From Paenibacillus massiliensis subsp. panacisoli DSM 21345 (GTDB taxonomy: Bacteria; Bacillota; Bacilli; Paenibacillales; Paenibacillaceae), in NCBI RefSeq assembly GCF_000426545.1, contig NZ_AUFO01000031.1:1-64000 (forward strand): a stretch of 64,000 nucleotides of DNA, given 5' to 3'. The translations under genes and the position numbers were made by a program. Position 1 is the first letter of the stretch, and every line of letters starts with the position of its first letter. The notes under the pieces were generated by a model, which worked only from the letters and a program-made list of their open reading frames with translations, searched no databases and had not been told where the DNA came from. Of this stretch, positions 1-8,617 are shown piece by piece.

Positions 1-176
1 TATTAGCTACCGTTTCCGGTAGTTATCCCAGTCCAGAGGGCAGGTTGCCTACGTGTTACTCACCCGTCCGCCGCTAACTCTCAGGAGAGCAAGCTCTCCA
101 TCAAGTCCGCTCGACTTGCATGTATTAGGCACGCCGCCAGCGTTCGTCCTGAGCCAGGATCAAACTCTCCAATAAA
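1..176 (-). rRNA. 16S ribosomal RNA, 5' end (partial)
   Basis: The minus strand reads the canonical 16S start (GAGTTTGATCCTGGCTCAG, complement near 152-170) followed by the GACGAACGCTGGCGGC block and the variable V1 region. The gene runs off the left edge, so only about 176 nt are present. The mature 5' end is placed near 176 by analogy with Bacillus rRNA. Two promoters and a boxA element lie upstream at higher coordinates, so this is the first gene of an rrn operon. Confidence 0.97.
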
Positions 177-319
177 GTTATTGAAAAGAGCGATAGCTCA
201 TTTTGAATCTGACGAGATTCATATCTCATTGTTTTGCTCCAGTTTTCATACAGTCAAAGACATGTACCAAAAACCTTCGCACTGGATTTTGCTTGACAAA
301 ATCCGCTCACTCGTTGTTC

Positions 320-334
320 AGTTTTCAAAGATCA
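320..334 (-). promoter_or_regulatory. rrn leader boxA-type antitermination element
   Basis: The minus strand reads TGATCTTTGAAAACT inside the transcribed leader, between promoter P2 and the 16S start. This matches the boxA/NusB-recruiting motif typical of Bacillales rrn leaders. A weaker relative (CTTTGACTGTATGAAAACTG) lies at about 246-266. The function is inferred from the motif. Confidence 0.65.
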
Positions 335-378
335 ACTTTGTTTCCTTCACCAAGCAACTCTCGCTCAGCAACTTTTAT

Positions 379-407
379 ATCTTATCATGCCCTTACCAAG
401 TTTGCAA
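379..407 (-). promoter_or_regulatory. rrn promoter P2 (sigma-A type)
   Basis: On the minus strand TTGCAA (402-407) is followed after 17 bp by TAAGAT (379-384). It lies about 200 nt upstream of 16S and forms the downstream member of a tandem pair. Confidence 0.7.
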
Positions 408-499
408 GCATTTATTTTAATTTCTTTTGGCTGTTAACCTTGGAAACTAAACACTGCTTTGCCGCTCTGATTTCTCAGTGCTTTCTTGGCCGGAATTAG

Positions 500-528
500 A
501 ATATACCATGTGCATTAATTTAATGCAA
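500..528 (-). promoter_or_regulatory. rrn promoter P1 (sigma-A type)
   Basis: On the minus strand TTGCAT (523-528) is separated by 17 bp from TATATT (500-505). Tandem promoters about 120 bp apart are usual for Bacillales rrn operons. Apart from these promoters, boxA and the ktrB terminator, I see nothing else in 177-799. Confidence 0.75.
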
Positions 529-602
529 CACTTTTTTTCAAAAAAACTGCAACCCTTTTAATTATCATGTTTAACACCGATACATTCCCCTCATCAAATA
601 AC

Positions 603-669
603 AAAAAAACCGCAAGCAACAATGCAGCTTCCCGTTGTTACCACGGGCTATTGCAGTGCTTACGGCTTT
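603..669 (-). terminator. Intrinsic terminator of ktrB
   Basis: The minus strand forms a long hairpin: the arm AGCCGTAAGCA..CTGCA pairs with TGCA..TTGCTTGCGGT, with an inner CCCGT/ACGGG stem, followed by TTTTTTT. It separates ktrB from the rrn promoters. Confidence 0.85.
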
Positions 670-799
670 GATATAGAAGAACTCGCTCATAGCGAGCATT
701 CCCATTACGTCCTTTAGCTATACCTTAATAACTTCTACTATTCAGCAGAATCACCCACTGCTCATTCCTTTCATGTTGCAGGTCAGGTCCGACTGATTA

Positions 800-2137
800 T
801 TACCCAATAATAATCCGGCCCTCAGGATGACGATACAGCTGCTTCTCTTTACGCGGACGAAGTGCATATGCGATTGTTAACGGCCCAATCCGGCCGACGA
901 ACATTGTGAAAGCGATAAGAATCTTTCCTATATTACTCAATTCCGTAGTTACCCCCACAGACAAGCCAACCGTACCAACCGCTGAGGCAGCCTCGAACAT
1001 GAGCGACAGGAACGGCGCATCCTCAATCACTAGGAGCAGCATAACAACCACCATAAAGATCATGAGCGTAACCATGATAATGGTCAGGGCCCTCATTAGC
1101 AGATCCCGTGGAACACGATGACGGAAAAATACAATATCTCGATTGCCCCGAATCATCGCATATACTGCCCCGATCATGAGCAGGAAGGTTGTAGTCTTGA
1201 TTCCACCGCCGGTAGAACCGGGTGAAGCCCCAATGAACATCAGCAGAATGAAGAAGAACTGAGTTGCCTGCCTAATCTCCGTAATATCAATGGTACTGGT
1301 ACCCGATGAACGTGTGGACACAGACTGAAAGATCGAAGCATAGATCTTCTCGCTCCAGTTCAACGAGCCCAAGGTGTGAGGATTGGTGAATTCGAACACG
1401 AACAGAACTAGGGCTCCAATCCCGATCAACGCACCGGATACATAAAGCACGAGCTTGGAATGGAGTGACAGACGCCGGGTCTTGCGATACTCGAATAGAT
1501 CATTCAACACTACAAAGCCTAACCCACCCGAGATAACCAGCACCGAGGCTACCAGATTGAACAGCCAGTCTCCCGTATAGAACTGAAAGCTATTCCCGAA
1601 TAAATCAAAGCCACCATTATTGAATAAGGATACTGAATGGAACAGCCCGTAATATATCGCCTGACCCAATGGCATTTCTGTTGCCCACCGCAGCGCAAGT
1701 ATGACAGCAGCAATACCTTCAATGGTAAATGAGAAGATCATAACCTTACGGACGATGCGGACGATCCCTTCCATGCTCTCTGCATTAATGGCCTCTTTCA
1801 GCAGCAGCCTGTCCCTGAGCGACAAACGCCGCCCTAGCACCAATGCAAACAGCGTAGCCATAGTCATGAACCCCAGACCGCCAATTTGCATCAACACGAC
1901 GATTACGGTCTCTCCGAAGACGGTGAAGGTAGTCTCAACATCAACGACAACCAGTCCAGTCACACAAGCTGCTGAGGTCGCAGTAAAGAAGGCATCCACC
2001 CATTGGAGGGTTACTCCATCCTGGGTCGAGACAGGCAGCTTCAACAGCAATGTGCCAATAGCGATAGTTATGAGGAGCCCAAGCACCAGAATAATAGGCG
2101 GCGAGGCCCAGCGGGTAATTTTGACGGTGAGCTTCAT
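800..2137 (-). CDS. ktrB: Ktr/Trk-type potassium uptake transmembrane subunit KtrB
   Basis: Integral membrane K+ (Na+-coupled) channel subunit of the TrkH/TrkG/KtrB superfamily. Four membrane-pore-membrane repeats are visible. The filter motifs are TSAACVTGL (about residues 54-62), NNGGFDLFG, STRSSGTS and ASAVGTVGLS, each carrying the filter glycine. The start is taken at the ATG at 2137, which has GGAGAGAAGG just upstream and gives 445 aa, the usual KtrB length. An ATG at 2179 has no ribosome-binding site. KtrB normally works with a cytosolic RCK subunit, KtrA, which is not adjacent here. The gene lies between lysS and an rrn operon with its own terminator. Confidence 0.9.
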   Translation of the reverse strand: MKLTVKITRWASPPIILVLGLLITIAIGTLLLKLPVSTQDGVTLQWVDAFFTATSAACVTGLVVVDVETTFTVFGETVIVVLMQIGGLGFMTMATLFALVLGRRLSLRDRLLLKEAINAESMEGIVRIVRKVMIFSFTIEGIAAVILALRWATEMPLGQAIYYGLFHSVSLFNNGGFDLFGNSFQFYTGDWLFNLVASVLVISGGLGFVVLNDLFEYRKTRRLSLHSKLVLYVSGALIGIGALVLFVFEFTNPHTLGSLNWSEKIYASIFQSVSTRSSGTSTIDITEIRQATQFFFILLMFIGASPGSTGGGIKTTTFLLMIGAVYAMIRGNRDIVFFRHRVPRDLLMRALTIIMVTLMIFMVVVMLLLVIEDAPFLSLMFEAASAVGTVGLSVGVTTELSNIGKILIAFTMFVGRIGPLTIAYALRPRKEKQLYRHPEGRIIIG

Positions 2138-2192
2138 AGCTGCCTTCTCTCCATCCATTTTTTCAAATCTATACTTCATTACATACGTTATT

Positions 2193-2242
2193 TAAGAAAA
2201 AAGAGGAACAGGGCATGGACGCGACCTGCCTGATCCTCTTCT
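2193..2242 (-). terminator. Intrinsic terminator of lysS
   Basis: On the minus strand AAGAGGATCAGG pairs with CCTGTTCCTCTT (one mismatch) around a 16-nt loop, followed by TTTTTTCTT. Confidence 0.8.
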
Positions 2243-2302
2243 TTTACATATCATACGAGTTACAGTAAGCATCTTTAATTATGCTACTCTACTCAGAGCT
2301 AA

Positions 2303-3841
2303 TTATTCTACAGAACGATTACGCATATGCGGGAACAACAGCACATCGCGAATGGAAGCTGCATCCGTCAGCAGCATGACGAGTCGGTCAACACCGATAC
2401 CGAGGCCACCTGTTGGCGGCATACCGTACTCAAGCGCACGGATGAAGTCATCATCCATTTCATGAGCCTCATCATTGCCTTGCTCACGCTCCACCAGTTG
2501 CGCCTCAAAGCGCTGACGCTGATCGATTGGATCATTCAGCTCTGTGAACGCATTAGCGTGCTCACGCGCTACAATGAACAACTCGAAACGATCCGTGAAG
2601 CGAGGGTCTTCCTCGTTCTTCTTTGCAAGCGGCGAAATTTCAACAGGATGTCCTGTAATGAACGTCGGCTGAATAAGAGTCTCCTCTACGAATTGCTCGA
2701 AGAAGGCATTCAGGATATGACCAAAAGTCATATGAGGCTCTACAGCCACCTTGTGCTCCTTAGCCAGTCGATGCGCCTCTTCATTCGTCATGTGCACTCC
2801 GAAGTCCACACCCGTGACTTCTTTGACCGCATCTACCATAGAGACACGACGCCATTGCGGAGTCAGATCAATCTCACGCCCCTGGTAGCTAATGTGCTGG
2901 GAGCCCAGAACCTCTTGTGCGATGTGAGCGATCATATTCTCAGTCAGCTGCATAATGTCTTTATAGTCCGCATAGGCTTCATACAGCTCAATCATCGTGA
3001 ACTCAGGATTGTGACGTGTGGAGATTCCCTCGTTACGATATACGCGACCGATCTCGTATACCTTCTCCAATCCGCCGACGATCAGACGCTTCAAATGAAG
3101 CTCAATGGCGATCCGCATGTACAGCTGCATATCCAGCGCATTGTGATGCGTAATGAAAGGCTTCGCAGCAGCCCCACCAGCAATCGAATGCAGAGTTGGT
3201 GTCTCCACCTCCAGATACCCCAGTGAATCCAGATAACGACGCATGGACTGAATGATGCGGGAACGTGTAATAAAGGTCTTCTGAACCTCAGGATTCATAA
3301 TCAGGTCTACATAGCGCTGGCGATAACGCAGCTCAACGTCCTTCAGACCGTGATACTTCTCAGGCAGTGGATAGAGGGACTTGGAGAGGACCTCCAGATC
3401 CTGCACCTTCACGGAAGTCTCGCCTGTCTTCGTCTTGAAGACAGTTCCCGTCACCCCGATGATATCCCCGAGATCCAGCATGGTGAACGCCTTGTACTTA
3501 TGCTCAGGCACCGTATCGAGACGCACGTAGATCTGGATGCGTCCGCTCAGGTCCTGGATATGGGCGAAGCTAGCCTTACCCATTCCACGCTTGGCCATAA
3601 TCCGTCCGGCAAGGCTCACTTCAATATGCTTCTCTTCCAGCTCTTCTTGTGTCAGGTCATTATACTTGGCAAGAATCTGCCCCGCTTCCTCTGTACGGAC
3701 ATACTTGCGCCCGAACGGGTCAATACCAAGTGCTCGTAGCTCGTCCAATTTGGCACGGCGAACCTGCAAGAGCTCACTGAGCTCTTCCCCGGTCTGCTGA
3801 TTGTCCTGATTCTCCTGGTTCATGTTGTTGTCCTCTTGCAT
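2303..3841 (-). CDS. lysS: Lysyl-tRNA synthetase, class II
   Basis: Charges tRNA-Lys in the cytoplasm. The 512-residue protein has an N-terminal OB-fold anticodon-binding domain (about 60-180) and the class II catalytic core. Motif 2 appears as YRNEGISTRHNPEF (about 270-285) and motif 3 as GGLGIGVDRLVML near the C-terminus. ATG at 3841 has AAAGGAG 11 nt upstream. A second in-frame ATG at 3823 (AAGAGGA, 8-nt spacing) is an alternative start. The gene follows greA, as in Bacillus, where lysS ends the folate/dus cluster. No T-box is visible in the 190-bp upstream gap, but a perfect 12-bp tandem repeat lies there (3899-3922). Confidence 0.97.
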   Translation of the reverse strand: MQEDNNMNQENQDNQQTGEELSELLQVRRAKLDELRALGIDPFGRKYVRTEEAGQILAKYNDLTQEELEEKHIEVSLAGRIMAKRGMGKASFAHIQDLSGRIQIYVRLDTVPEHKYKAFTMLDLGDIIGVTGTVFKTKTGETSVKVQDLEVLSKSLYPLPEKYHGLKDVELRYRQRYVDLIMNPEVQKTFITRSRIIQSMRRYLDSLGYLEVETPTLHSIAGGAAAKPFITHHNALDMQLYMRIAIELHLKRLIVGGLEKVYEIGRVYRNEGISTRHNPEFTMIELYEAYADYKDIMQLTENMIAHIAQEVLGSQHISYQGREIDLTPQWRRVSMVDAVKEVTGVDFGVHMTNEEAHRLAKEHKVAVEPHMTFGHILNAFFEQFVEETLIQPTFITGHPVEISPLAKKNEEDPRFTDRFELFIVAREHANAFTELNDPIDQRQRFEAQLVEREQGNDEAHEMDDDFIRALEYGMPPTGGLGIGVDRLVMLLTDAASIRDVLLFPHMRNRSVE

Positions 3842-3982
3842 CGCTAGGTCAACTCCTTTATTTACTAGCGGTTCAGACCGCTTGTTATTCGATACGCTGT
3901 ATGCCAGATCGTATGCCAGATCCCATCGTCCGCGGAGCTTCGTCTAATATCATCAAAGTATGTACTTCCCTGATATCATGAG

Positions 3983-4009
3983 AAAAAAAGCTTCCCTCAG
4001 GAAGCTTTT
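3983..4009 (-). terminator. Intrinsic terminator of greA
   Basis: On the minus strand AAAAGCTTCC-TGAG-GGAAGCTTTTTTTCTC makes a compact hairpin with a T-tract immediately after greA. Confidence 0.9.
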
Positions 4010-4030
4010 CGTAATTCCGAAGTTATGGTG

Positions 4031-4507
4031 TTACTTCTTAATATCCACAATCTTATATTGGATGACGCCTGCAGGAACAGTCACATCAACGACAGTCCCC
4101 TTTTTCTTGCCCAGAATGGCTTTACCTACCGGACTTTCGTTGGAAATCTTGTTCTGAAGTGGGTTGGATTCTGCCGTTCCCACAATCGTATATTCCATTA
4201 CATCGCCAAATTCAAGGTCTTCCACAATAACTGTGGCACCGATCCCTACCGAGTCAGTATCAATCTCATCACTATTGATAATGCGTGCGTTGCGCAGCAT
4301 TTTCTCCAGTGTAATAACGCGGCCTTCGATAAAAGCCTGTTCATTCTTCGCATCCTCGTACTCGGAGTTCTCACTGATGTCACCGTATCCGATGGCTACT
4401 TTGATCCGCTCCGCTACTTCGCGGCGCTTAACCGATTTCAGATTCTCAAGCTCTTCTTCCAGCTTCTTGAGACCTTCCTGTGTAAGAATGACTTCTTTAT
4501 CGCTCAT
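4031..4507 (-). CDS. greA: Transcription elongation factor GreA
   Basis: Rescues backtracked RNA polymerase by stimulating transcript cleavage. The 158-residue product has an N-terminal antiparallel coiled coil (about 1-75). Its tip carries the acidic segment GDISENSEYEDAKNEQ, the family signature that supplies the cleavage-stimulating acids. The C-terminal FKBP-like domain contains VGIGATV and SPVGKAILGK. ATG at 4507 is preceded by CAGGAG at 9 nt; a TTG directly upstream is less likely. It has its own consensus promoter (4662-4690) and terminator, so it is probably monocistronic, although dusB could read through into it. Confidence 0.96.
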   Translation of the reverse strand: MSDKEVILTQEGLKKLEEELENLKSVKRREVAERIKVAIGYGDISENSEYEDAKNEQAFIEGRVITLEKMLRNARIINSDEIDTDSVGIGATVIVEDLEFGDVMEYTIVGTAESNPLQNKISNESPVGKAILGKKKGTVVDVTVPAGVIQYKIVDIKK

Positions 4508-4661
4508 CAACCGATTCTCCTGTCATGGAAAAAGTTAAATGTGCAGCTCATGCACGTTTCGTAACACTATATGCCGTTCTGAGAAAATGAGAACATTCTC
4601 TGCAGATGTCTTACTTGAATTCCTCTTGTGGGCTCACCACATCAGAATTTTATACTGAAAG

Positions 4662-4690
4662 ATTATATGGCAAGGTTTTCAAAAAGTCAA
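4662..4690 (-). promoter_or_regulatory. greA promoter (sigma-A)
   Basis: On the minus strand TTGACT (4685-4690), 17 bp, TATAAT (4662-4667). It abuts the end of dusB and points into greA about 155 nt downstream. Confidence 0.85.
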
Positions 4691-4699
4691 TGAAGCCTA

Positions 4700-5701
4700 T
4701 CAGGATACTTTCGCTTCTTCTTCCTCTGCCGTCTCCAGTCCTGCTACATATTGTTCCAAAATCTGAACCATCTCATCACGCTTTGTTTCCTCCATGATGA
4801 TGTCCTTGACGCGCGCAGCTCCCTTGAGTCCCTTTAGATACCAGGCCATGTGCTTGCGCATCTCCCGTACAGCAACAGCCTCACCCTTGAGCGCCACGAG
4901 TCTGTCCATATGCAGAATGGCTACACGAATCTTCTCTTCCGCCGCTGGATCAGGTAGCAGCTCCCCAGTCTCAAGATATTGAATGGTACGGTAGAGCATC
5001 CACGGATTACCAAGCGCTCCACGTCCGATCATGACACCATCACAGTTCGTCTCATCCAGCATCCGGCGTGCATCCTCTGGCGTAGCGACATCACCATTGC
5101 CAATAACCGGAATGGATACCGCCTCTTTGGCCTGTTTGATGTAGCTCCAGTCAGCCGTTCCTGTATAGAGCTGCTCACGCGTCCGGCCATGCACACTTAT
5201 AGCCTGTCCACCGGCGCGCTCAACCGCGCGGGCATTCTCTACCACGTAGATGTGCTCGTGATCCCAGCCGATACGCATCTTGACTGTTACGGGCTTCTGG
5301 ACAGCATCCACTACTGCCGACACCATTTCATAAATTTTGTTAGGGTCCAGCAGCCAGCGTGCGCCAGCATCACACTTCGTTACCTTTGGTACAGGGCAAC
5401 CCATATTGATATCTATAATATCGGCATTTGTCTCCTGATCCACAACCTTGGCTGCTTCAACCAGTGTCTCCCGATCACCGCCAAAAATCTGCAGACTGAG
5501 CGGCTTCTCACGCTCGTCGACGAACAGCATCTCACGCGTGCGCTTGTTGCCATGCATGATCGCCTTGTCGCTAACCATCTCAGCACAGACTAGTCCCGTT
5601 CCGAATTCCTTTGCGATCAAGCGAAAAGCCGGGTTGCAGACGCCGGCCATCGGAGCCAGCACAACCTGATTCTTCATTTCGATTGAGCCAATCTTCAGCA
5701 T
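4700..5701 (-). CDS. dusB: tRNA-dihydrouridine synthase DusB
   Basis: FMN-dependent reductase that makes dihydrouridine in tRNA. The TIM-barrel start APMAGVCNPAFR (about 16-27), the catalytic cysteine in NMGCPVPK (Cys102) and the phosphate-binding segments GNGDV and GRGALGNPW are present; length 333 aa. ATG at 5701 has AGAGG 5 nt upstream; a GTG 15 nt earlier leaves no room for a ribosome-binding site. The gene overlaps or abuts the stop of the small HTH gene yazB, the same yazB-dusB arrangement as in Bacillus. It ends the folate operon. Confidence 0.95.
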   Translation of the reverse strand: MLKIGSIEMKNQVVLAPMAGVCNPAFRLIAKEFGTGLVCAEMVSDKAIMHGNKRTREMLFVDEREKPLSLQIFGGDRETLVEAAKVVDQETNADIIDINMGCPVPKVTKCDAGARWLLDPNKIYEMVSAVVDAVQKPVTVKMRIGWDHEHIYVVENARAVERAGGQAISVHGRTREQLYTGTADWSYIKQAKEAVSIPVIGNGDVATPEDARRMLDETNCDGVMIGRGALGNPWMLYRTIQYLETGELLPDPAAEEKIRVAILHMDRLVALKGEAVAVREMRKHMAWYLKGLKGAARVKDIIMEETKRDEMVQILEQYVAGLETAEEEEAKVS

Positions 5702-5712
5702 GTTGTCCTCTT

Positions 5713-5931
5713 TCACCCCTTTAGCTCATCTTCCGGATTCAGCTCCTGGCTACTAACGCCCAGAGCTGCCGCAATTTTATCAACGATCTGAGAAGTTGCC
5801 TTGCGATTACCTCTCTCAATGGACCCAATTAATACTAAGGATAGACCTGTCTTTTCAGCTAATTGCTGCTGCGTGTATCCCTTCAGCTTCCTGAAGGCTC
5901 GGATTCGATATGCGAGACGCATGTTTTCCAC
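5713..5931 (-). CDS. yazB: Small XRE-family HTH protein (YazB-like)
   Basis: A 72-residue single-domain helix-turn-helix protein. The Cro/CI-type signature is visible: RAFRKLKGYTQQQLAEKTGLS (split: recognition helix after QQLAEKTGLS) and IGSIERGNR. It is expected to bind DNA; the target is unknown. The GTG start at 5931 has AAGGGAGG 9 nt upstream, and an ATG at 5922 is too distant from it. The coding start lies about 49 nt inside folK, and the stop abuts dusB, so it is translated within the folate operon. The B. subtilis equivalent, yazB, sits in the same place and is uncharacterised. Confidence 0.85.
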   Translation of the reverse strand: MENMRLAYRIRAFRKLKGYTQQQLAEKTGLSLVLIGSIERGNRKATSQIVDKIAAALGVSSQELNPEDELKG

Positions 5932-6434
5932 AGCCGGACGCCTCCCTTACCTTCCACTATCTCTAGGGCAGTCTGTACTAGATGATGGAGCACAGGCGTG
6001 TCAGCCGCAACAACATCCGCTAATGGAACGAGGACAAAAGCCCGTTCCTCCATTCGAGGATGGGGAAGCTCTAGTTCTTCCGTCTGAATACTCTGATCCT
6101 CCATCCACAGCAAATCCAAATCCACTGTGCGAGGGCCCCAACGAATGCTACGCTCGCGTCCCAGCTGCTGTTCTACTTGCAGCATACAGGCAAGCAGTGC
6201 CTGTGGAGACAACGTGGTAGTTACTGCAATGACCATATTTAGAAAAGCGGGCTGATCCAGATACCCCACAGGATCTGTCTCGTAGATTCCAGAACAGCGC
6301 AGTAGTTGAACCTCATCGTGCGCATCCAACAATGCAATCGCAGAGCGCAGCGTCTGTTCCCGATCTCCAAGATTAGCCCCCAAAGCAATATAAGCCTCTG
6401 ATGATTCAGAGGTCGGATAAGCAGTCATGTACAT
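5883..6434 (-). CDS. folK: 2-amino-4-hydroxy-6-hydroxymethyldihydropteridine pyrophosphokinase (HPPK)
   Basis: Transfers pyrophosphate from ATP to 6-hydroxymethyl-dihydropterin, the last pterin step before FolP. Family motifs are YIALGANLGDR (about 15-25), ETDPVGYLDQPAFLN, the catalytic RWGPRTVDLDLL with both Mg-binding aspartates, and LPHPRMEERAFVLVPL. Length is 183 aa. Two ATGs (6434 and 6428) compete; the second has better spacing from AAGTGAG. The C-terminal tail overlaps yazB by about 49 nt. folB ends 3 nt upstream, so translation is probably coupled. Confidence 0.95.
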   Translation of the reverse strand: MYMTAYPTSESSEAYIALGANLGDREQTLRSAIALLDAHDEVQLLRCSGIYETDPVGYLDQPAFLNMVIAVTTTLSPQALLACMLQVEQQLGRERSIRWGPRTVDLDLLWMEDQSIQTEELELPHPRMEERAFVLVPLADVVAADTPVLHHLVQTALEIVEGKGGVRLWKTCVSHIESEPSGS

Positions 6435-6437
6435 GTC

Positions 6438-6800
6438 TCACTTTCTTGTACGATACAGCTCCACCGTCACACCTTGGAAATGGATATCAAAAGGCGGATG
6501 CGGCTTCGTGACCCTGACGGTCAGTGCATTGACACTAGTATAATTGTCCAGTAGGGAAGATGCAATACGTTCCCCCAAGGCTTCAATTAATTGGAACGAC
6601 TCTTTCTCTACAATCGGCTTCACCAGTTCATGCACCTCGGCATAATTGACGGTCTGATTCAGATCATCCCTCTCACCAGCTGCCCGCAGATCAAGCTCCA
6701 GCTCCAGGTCAATATAGAAGCGCTGACCAAGCTTACGCTCCTCTGCGAATACACCATGATACCCATAATACTCCATGCCGCGGATTATGATTTTATCCAT
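6438..6800 (-). CDS. folB: Dihydroneopterin aldolase
   Basis: Converts 7,8-dihydroneopterin to 6-hydroxymethyl-dihydropterin and glycolaldehyde. The 120-residue protein has the expected small fold, with the conserved glutamate in GVFAEERKLGQ (about 16-26) and the active-site lysine in VTKPHPP (about 97-103). ATG at 6800 has AAGGGGG 7 nt upstream. It lies between folP and folK in the folate operon, with a 70-nt gap after folP. Confidence 0.95.
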   Translation of the reverse strand: MDKIIIRGMEYYGYHGVFAEERKLGQRFYIDLELELDLRAAGERDDLNQTVNYAEVHELVKPIVEKESFQLIEALGERIASSLLDNYTSVNALTVRVTKPHPPFDIHFQGVTVELYRTRK

Positions 6801-6870
6801 CTTAATGCCCCCTTAACTAGTTAACGATGTATGTCCAGTACCTCACTGCAGCTTCAGCTACACTACACAC

Positions 6871-7728
6871 TCAGATCCTTCTCAAGTCTTGCGAGGCATA
6901 CAGCATCGCATCACTCATACGGACTGTTCTCGCGATCTTGCCCACATCATGCACGCGTACAATCTGGCACCCCTGCGCAATACCGAAGGCCACCGTAGCA
7001 GCTGTCCCCTCCACCACATCATCAGCAGGCAGATCAAGCACCGTACGAATAAATCGTTTGCGTGATGTGCCCAACAACAGCGGGTATCCCATTTCGCCCA
7101 GTTTATATAGGGAGGCCATGACCTGCAGGTTCTCATCATGATTTTTGGCAAAGCCGATACCGGGGTCTAAAATAATCTGTTCAGGCTGCACACCAGCAGC
7201 TTCGGCAAGCTTGATGCTTTCCAGAAGATCTGCTTCCATATCGTGTATCAGATGGGTATACTCCCGATCATGTCGATTGTGCATGATAATTACGGGACAC
7301 CCGGCCTCAGCTGCTACGCCAGCCATACCAGAATCAGCCTTCAACCCCCACACATCGTTGATGATATGGGCCCCTGCACGCAATGCCTGCTTGGCTACCT
7401 CAGCTTTGTATGTATCCACGGATAACGGAATATGCGGCGCCTCCCGCTGCAATAGCTCAATGACAGGCATAACGCGTGACAGCTCTTCGTCCAGTCCGAC
7501 AGGATCATGGCCTGGACGCGTAGATTCACCGCCAATATCAATGATATCTGCCCCTTCCTCGACCAGTTGTAGTGCATGACGCAGAGCAAGCTCCGGGGTC
7601 TGATGACTCCCACCATCGGAGAAGGAGTCTGGGGTTACATTCAGTATGCCCATGATCATTGTGCTCTTCCCTAGCCTTAGCTCGGTTGGACCGCATGTGT
7701 AGCTTCGTTCATATATGACGGGTGTCAT
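6871..7728 (-). CDS. folP: Dihydropteroate synthase
   Basis: Condenses hydroxymethyl-dihydropterin pyrophosphate with p-aminobenzoate; it is the sulfonamide target. Signatures in order: GILNVTPDSFSDGG (about 27-40), GADIIDIGGESTRPG, SVDTYKAEV, INDVWG, LDPGIGFAK and GTSRKRFI. Length is 285 aa. The ATG begins 1 nt after the TAA of pabC, and GGGGGT at the end of pabC serves as ribosome-binding site, indicating coupling. Confidence 0.97.
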   Translation of the reverse strand: MTPVIYERSYTCGPTELRLGKSTMIMGILNVTPDSFSDGGSHQTPELALRHALQLVEEGADIIDIGGESTRPGHDPVGLDEELSRVMPVIELLQREAPHIPLSVDTYKAEVAKQALRAGAHIINDVWGLKADSGMAGVAAEAGCPVIIMHNRHDREYTHLIHDMEADLLESIKLAEAAGVQPEQIILDPGIGFAKNHDENLQVMASLYKLGEMGYPLLLGTSRKRFIRTVLDLPADDVVEGTAATVAFGIAQGCQIVRVHDVGKIARTVRMSDAMLYASQDLRRI

Positions 7729-7729
7729 T

Positions 7730-8614
7730 TTACCCCCACGCTTTCTTCTGATAGTCTTCTAGCAGTTCTTCTGTCATCAGCCCTGGACGCCCGTTGCCGA
7801 TCACATAAGTTCTCCCCTCCGGGTCAGAGAGTGAGGTCACAGGGCTAATCTCCTGAACTGAAGTCGTAAGAAAGACCTCCTCTGCCTCCATAAGCTCCTC
7901 CCAGGTGTACAATCCCTCATCCACTTGAATCCCTTTGGCACCTGCCAGTTCCATGACAAAGCCCCGTGTAATCCCTCCCAGTGCCCCCGTATCGAGAGAT
8001 GGTGTACACAATCTGCCCTGCTTCACAAAAAAGACATTGCTCACGATCCCCTCGGCAACAATGCCCGCATCCGTAAGCATCAGACCTTCCGTCTGTAGAC
8101 CATTCACTGCTACAGGGTACCGATTGAGCTCACGCTTCGCGAGAATATTATTCATATAATGCAACGATTTCAATCGCACGCCGCTTTCTGGTGTATTGCG
8201 CCGGGTATGCAGCAGGCATAGCGACTTAGCGCGAGCACTTGTTTCAGTAGGCACAGGTGGTAATGATTTTGCGAACAACACCTCATTCGGCTGCAGATAA
8301 TCCGTTCCTGGCAAGCCTAAGGCGTACTCTCCTGCCGATACAGTGTATCTTACATAAGCATCCTGCAGGTCATTTGCGGCCATGAGCTGTGCAATGAGCC
8401 TCGATAGGGATGCTTCGTCACTAGTATAAGGAATACCCAACAGCTGACAGCCTTCCTCCAAGCGTCGCAAATGTCGATCCAGCAGGAAAGGGCGCCCTCT
8501 GTAGGTTCTAAACGTCTCAAATAGTCCCATGCCGTACAAAAAGCCGTGATCACTTACGTGAATCACGGCATCAGCGGCCTTTGTCAGGACACCGTTCAAT
8601 CCAATCATCTGCAT
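7730..8614 (-). CDS. pabC: 4-amino-4-deoxychorismate lyase (class IV PLP enzyme)
   Basis: Releases p-aminobenzoate and pyruvate from aminodeoxychorismate. This class IV aminotransferase-fold protein of 294 aa carries the PLP lysine in VRLKSLHYMNN (Lys149) and the cofactor-phosphate segments VSNVFFVK and TRGFVMELA. The start follows the pabA stop by 3 nt with no clear ribosome-binding site, so it probably relies on coupling. D-amino-acid aminotransferases share the fold; operon position decides the call. Confidence 0.92.
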   Translation of the reverse strand: MQMIGLNGVLTKAADAVIHVSDHGFLYGMGLFETFRTYRGRPFLLDRHLRRLEEGCQLLGIPYTSDEASLSRLIAQLMAANDLQDAYVRYTVSAGEYALGLPGTDYLQPNEVLFAKSLPPVPTETSARAKSLCLLHTRRNTPESGVRLKSLHYMNNILAKRELNRYPVAVNGLQTEGLMLTDAGIVAEGIVSNVFFVKQGRLCTPSLDTGALGGITRGFVMELAGAKGIQVDEGLYTWEELMEAEEVFLTTSVQEISPVTSLSDPEGRTYVIGNGRPGLMTEELLEDYQKKAWG

Positions 8615-8617
8615 CGC

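Noticed and set aside
2327..3226. 299-codon plus-strand frame
   Set aside because: It lies antisense to lysS, which shows all class II synthetase motifs; the frame's protein has no recognisable features.
3842..3980. Possible T-box leader for lysS
   Set aside because: The gap is too short and lacks a specifier hairpin or the conserved T-box sequence.
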